64,000 bases of DNA from Tardiphaga sp. Lineage in GTDB: Bacteria > Pseudomonadota > Alphaproteobacteria > Rhizobiales > Xanthobacteraceae. Below are positions 62,367 through 64,000 of this stretch, piece by piece. The notes under the pieces are model-generated. The model was given only the letters and a program-made list of their open reading frames with translations. It was not told the origin of the DNA and made no database searches. Position numbers and translations under genes: made by a program. Within the stretch, counting starts at the first letter, position 1; each line of letters starts with the position of its first letter. The stretch spans positions 35,784-99,783 of the forward strand of contig JASBVG010000062.1 of the NCBI GenBank assembly GCA_030147505.1, in the 5' to 3' direction.

Positions 62367-62394
62367 AAAATGCCCGGCGCGAGCCGGGCATTTT
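62367..62394. terminator. Bidirectional intrinsic terminator after leuB
   Basis: A perfect 12-bp stem AAAATGCCCGGC/GCCGGGCATTTT with loop GCGA. The A-run on the left and T-run on the right make it work in both directions, for leuB and for the convergent small exported protein gene. Confidence 0.9.
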
Positions 62395-62415
62395 CGTATC
62401 AAAGCTGCTCAGACC

Positions 62416-62808
62416 TTAGTACGGCAGCGGAATGCGGTTCGGGTAGCCGCCGAGATCCCAGTCGCTATACAGCGGCTGACGATCGATCGGACGGTTCAGG
62501 TTTTCGCGGCTGAAGGACTGGCCGGGCGGATAAGCGTAATCGGTGAACTTGCGATCACCGGGCAGCACTTCGGTGCCGGCATCGAGCCACGAGCGGCGCG
62601 AGATGTAGACGCGGGTGCGCGGACCCTGCTGATAGGACACGTTCGGGCCACGCGGGCCGTAATTGTAACGGCCGCTATCGACGGTCACCTGCTTGCGCTT
62701 CTTGGTCTGGGTCTGCGCATCGGCCGGGGTGGCGACGCCGATAGTGATGACGGCAGCCGCCGCGAGCAGTGCACCGGTCAGTTTGGCGGCGGAGAATTTC
62801 AAGGTCAT
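62416..62808 (-). CDS. Small exported protein of unknown function (130 aa)
   Basis: 130 residues from ATG 62808, with AGAGGA upstream. A clear signal peptide (1-31, cleavage after ADA) is followed by a basic KKRKQ segment and a region rich in Tyr, Pro, Gly and Arg: NYGPRGPNVSYQQGPRTRVYISRRSW and a C-terminus DWDLGGYPNRIPLPY. No known domain is recognised; I recall similar proteins as hypothetical in Bradyrhizobium. It is periplasmic or surface located. It has its own region upstream and a shared terminator downstream. Confidence 0.78.
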   Translation of the reverse strand: MTLKFSAAKLTGALLAAAAVITIGVATPADAQTQTKKRKQVTVDSGRYNYGPRGPNVSYQQGPRTRVYISRRSWLDAGTEVLPGDRKFTDYAYPPGQSFSRENLNRPIDRQPLYSDWDLGGYPNRIPLPY

Positions 62809-62979
62809 CGAGTCCTCTTGGCAGTCAGATTCTTGTCTCAAGAATCGCAAATTCCGAGTTCCCGGCAATTTAGCTGGCCGGGTGGCAGCCCTACAAGGTC
62901 AAACCGGCCACACCTTTGGAGAATAATGCGCGGTGTGGCCGAATGTTGCATTCATTCCAAGGTCTTGGTCGTCGCAGCG

Positions 62980-63780
62980 TCACAGGCTCCCTCGCAGCAG
63001 CGGGTTCTGCGCGCCGGTGACCCAGTCCGAACTGGCCGACAGCGCCGGGCCGTTCGCACAACCCGTCCGCTTTAGTTCGGCATGGGCGAACAGTTCTGCA
63101 AGCTTCGGCTCGCCGCCGGCGGTCAAAAGCACGAGACGGTCGAGCATGCAGGCCACCGCCGCGCGGCGCGCCGGCAGGCCATCGCCCTGGCACGAAAAGC
63201 CGGAAATGCGCAGATTTGCCGCATCGAGCGTGCGGGCGAAGCCGAGGCAGCGCTTGGCGTCCTTGCGGCGATCGGCAAAGCCGAACAGCGCCACCGGGCC
63301 GAATTTCCTGTCGATGATGCCCTCGCCGACTGTCTCGCGCGGACCGCTCGGGTCCATCTTCAAAGCGATGTCGGAGACGACTGTGTCTTCCAGTGCCTCG
63401 CCGCCGAGGCGATAAAGTTCGAGCTCGGCCACTGGCCGTCCTTCAGCCGGCATCCAGCGCAGGATGTCCTTGCGGCCGCCTGCGGGATGCCGCTGGATTT
63501 CGTAAGCCGCTGTAATTCCTACGACATCCGGTTGTCTGACGGCAAAAGCGGGATACGACCGATCGGCAACGGTCCAGCCGGGCTTCGCGACCGCAGCCGG
63601 TGTCCAGTCGAGTTCCAGATGGTTGAACGCCGCCACTGCGGCCATGGCAAGCAAAGCCAGACAGCCCATATAGGCAAGCATACGCCCCGCAACGGCCGTG
63701 CATTCATCGGCGAAGCTGTACACCGCCGGGCGGAAGTCGAATTCCCGCTCGCGGTTGTGGGGTGCAGAAGTTGAACGCAT
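62980..63780 (-). CDS. Membrane-anchored protein of unknown function (266 aa)
   Basis: 266 residues from ATG 63780. A soluble ~35-residue N-terminus, one transmembrane helix (~35-55: YMGCLALLAMAAVAAF), then a ~210-residue domain, probably periplasmic. No known motif is recognised. Cysteines at VACMLDR, RCLGFAR, GFSCQGD and RTGCANG could form disulfides. It stands alone, with leuB and the 130-aa gene on one side and asd on the other. The name is hypothetical. Confidence 0.75.
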   Translation of the reverse strand: MRSTSAPHNREREFDFRPAVYSFADECTAVAGRMLAYMGCLALLAMAAVAAFNHLELDWTPAAVAKPGWTVADRSYPAFAVRQPDVVGITAAYEIQRHPAGGRKDILRWMPAEGRPVAELELYRLGGEALEDTVVSDIALKMDPSGPRETVGEGIIDRKFGPVALFGFADRRKDAKRCLGFARTLDAANLRISGFSCQGDGLPARRAAVACMLDRLVLLTAGGEPKLAELFAHAELKRTGCANGPALSASSDWVTGAQNPLLRGSL

Positions 63781-63895
63781 CAAAGCACGGAAAACGCTTA
63801 TGACATTGTGTTGACGGCGTTTCTCGCATAGAAGCGCTCGCGCTTCGGTTTCCGCGGAAGGCGGATCGAAGGCATTTTTCTTCGGAGAGTGAACG

Positions 63896-64000
63896 ATGGG
63901 TTACAAAGTCGCGCTGGTCGGAGCGACCGGCAATGTCGGGCGTGAAATGCTCAGCATTCTGGACGAACGTAAATTCCCCGCTGACGAGGTCGTGGCGCTT
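63896..64000 (+). CDS. asd: Aspartate-semialdehyde dehydrogenase, N-terminal part
   Basis: The first 35 codons, cut by the right edge. GGAGAG precedes the ATG at 63896. MGYKVALVGATGNVGREML is the NADP-binding Rossmann start of Asd, followed by the usual ILDERKFPADEVVAL. The enzyme reduces aspartyl phosphate on the path to lysine, methionine, threonine and diaminopimelate. The remaining domain lies beyond the window, so catalytic residues could not be checked. Confidence 0.93.
   Translation, partial: MGYKVALVGATGNVGREMLSILDERKFPADEVVAL

Noticed and set aside
1..64000. CRISPR array, prophage, integrase, tRNA or rRNA
   Set aside because: None seen by eye. Regularly spaced short repeats are absent; the repeats found are dispersed REP-like elements. 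A tRNA scan could not be run.

Overview
The window is chromosomal DNA from a GC-rich alphaproteobacterium, most likely Bradyrhizobium, Rhodopseudomonas, Afipia or a close relative (Nitrobacteraceae/Bradyrhizobiaceae). Reasons: an Irr regulator carrying the heme-regulatory GCPWHD motif next to fabA-fabB; the order tsaB-rimI-fur-miaB-phoH-ybeY-corC-lnt-XRE regulator-trmB; a malonyl-CoA synthetase nearly identical, from memory, to Rhodopseudomonas palustris MatB; and sdhCDAB, leuB and asd of alphaproteobacterial type. It looks like ordinary chromosome. I saw no phage, integrase, insertion sequence, CRISPR array, rRNA or tRNA, although I could not run a scan.

Layout. 1-10.4 kb is a redox-rich accessory stretch: the end of a disulfide oxidoreductase, a GST, an MFS transporter, a YdeP-type molybdoenzyme, an Old Yellow Enzyme, a second and different molybdoenzyme, and a GMC flavoenzyme. 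10.7-17.2 kb holds an acyl-CoA racemase-like CoA-transferase, a PfkB kinase, murJ, trpS, a universal stress protein and an Nfu-type Fe-S protein. A soluble chemoreceptor with three tandem PAS domains follows. 19.4-29.2 kb is the conserved translation, RNA and envelope run tsaB to trmB, all on the plus strand and often with overlapping start and stop codons. 29.2-36.9 kb holds a hydroxyacid dehydrogenase, an SH3/SGNH secreted pair, irr, fabA, fabB, a pseudouridine synthase, ftsY and yciB. 37-45 kb holds an enoyl-CoA hydratase divergent from a TetR regulator, a Tat-exported superoxide dismutase, an OmpA-family protein with a very long Pro/Ala linker, a small proline-rich protein, a flavin-type stress protein, a MAPEG protein and a BacA-like ABC transporter. 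45-50 kb holds a hybrid histidine kinase and an ABC importer of the NMT1/THI5 type. 50-55.8 kb is sdhCDAB, a TauE-type exporter and a cation diffusion facilitator. 55.9-64 kb holds matB, a fasciclin protein, a cytochrome b561 plus sulfite-oxidase-fold pair, an MFS transporter, leuB, two unknown exported or membrane proteins and the start of asd.

How the parts fit. The tsaB-trmB block concerns tRNA modification, ribosome maturation, lipoprotein acylation and iron or manganese regulation. Two iron-related regulators, a Fur-family protein and Irr, lie 11 kb apart. Irr has possible Fur-type hexamers upstream of it. Three molybdenum enzymes are present: two bis-MGD enzymes and one sulfite-oxidase-fold enzyme.

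Non-coding structure. Four copies of a paired-hairpin REP/BIME-like element occur between genes, plus three other intergenic inverted-repeat types. Several factor-independent terminators are clear. Clean operator-like dyads precede the OYE, TetR and cation-efflux genes. Compared with my recollection of related genomes, metK, the rimP-nusA-infB-pnp block and fabI are missing from their usual places. I found no convincing wholly new system. The best leads are the Tat-lipoprotein molybdoenzyme with its b561 partner, the coupled small proline-rich protein, and the molybdo/flavoenzyme cluster.
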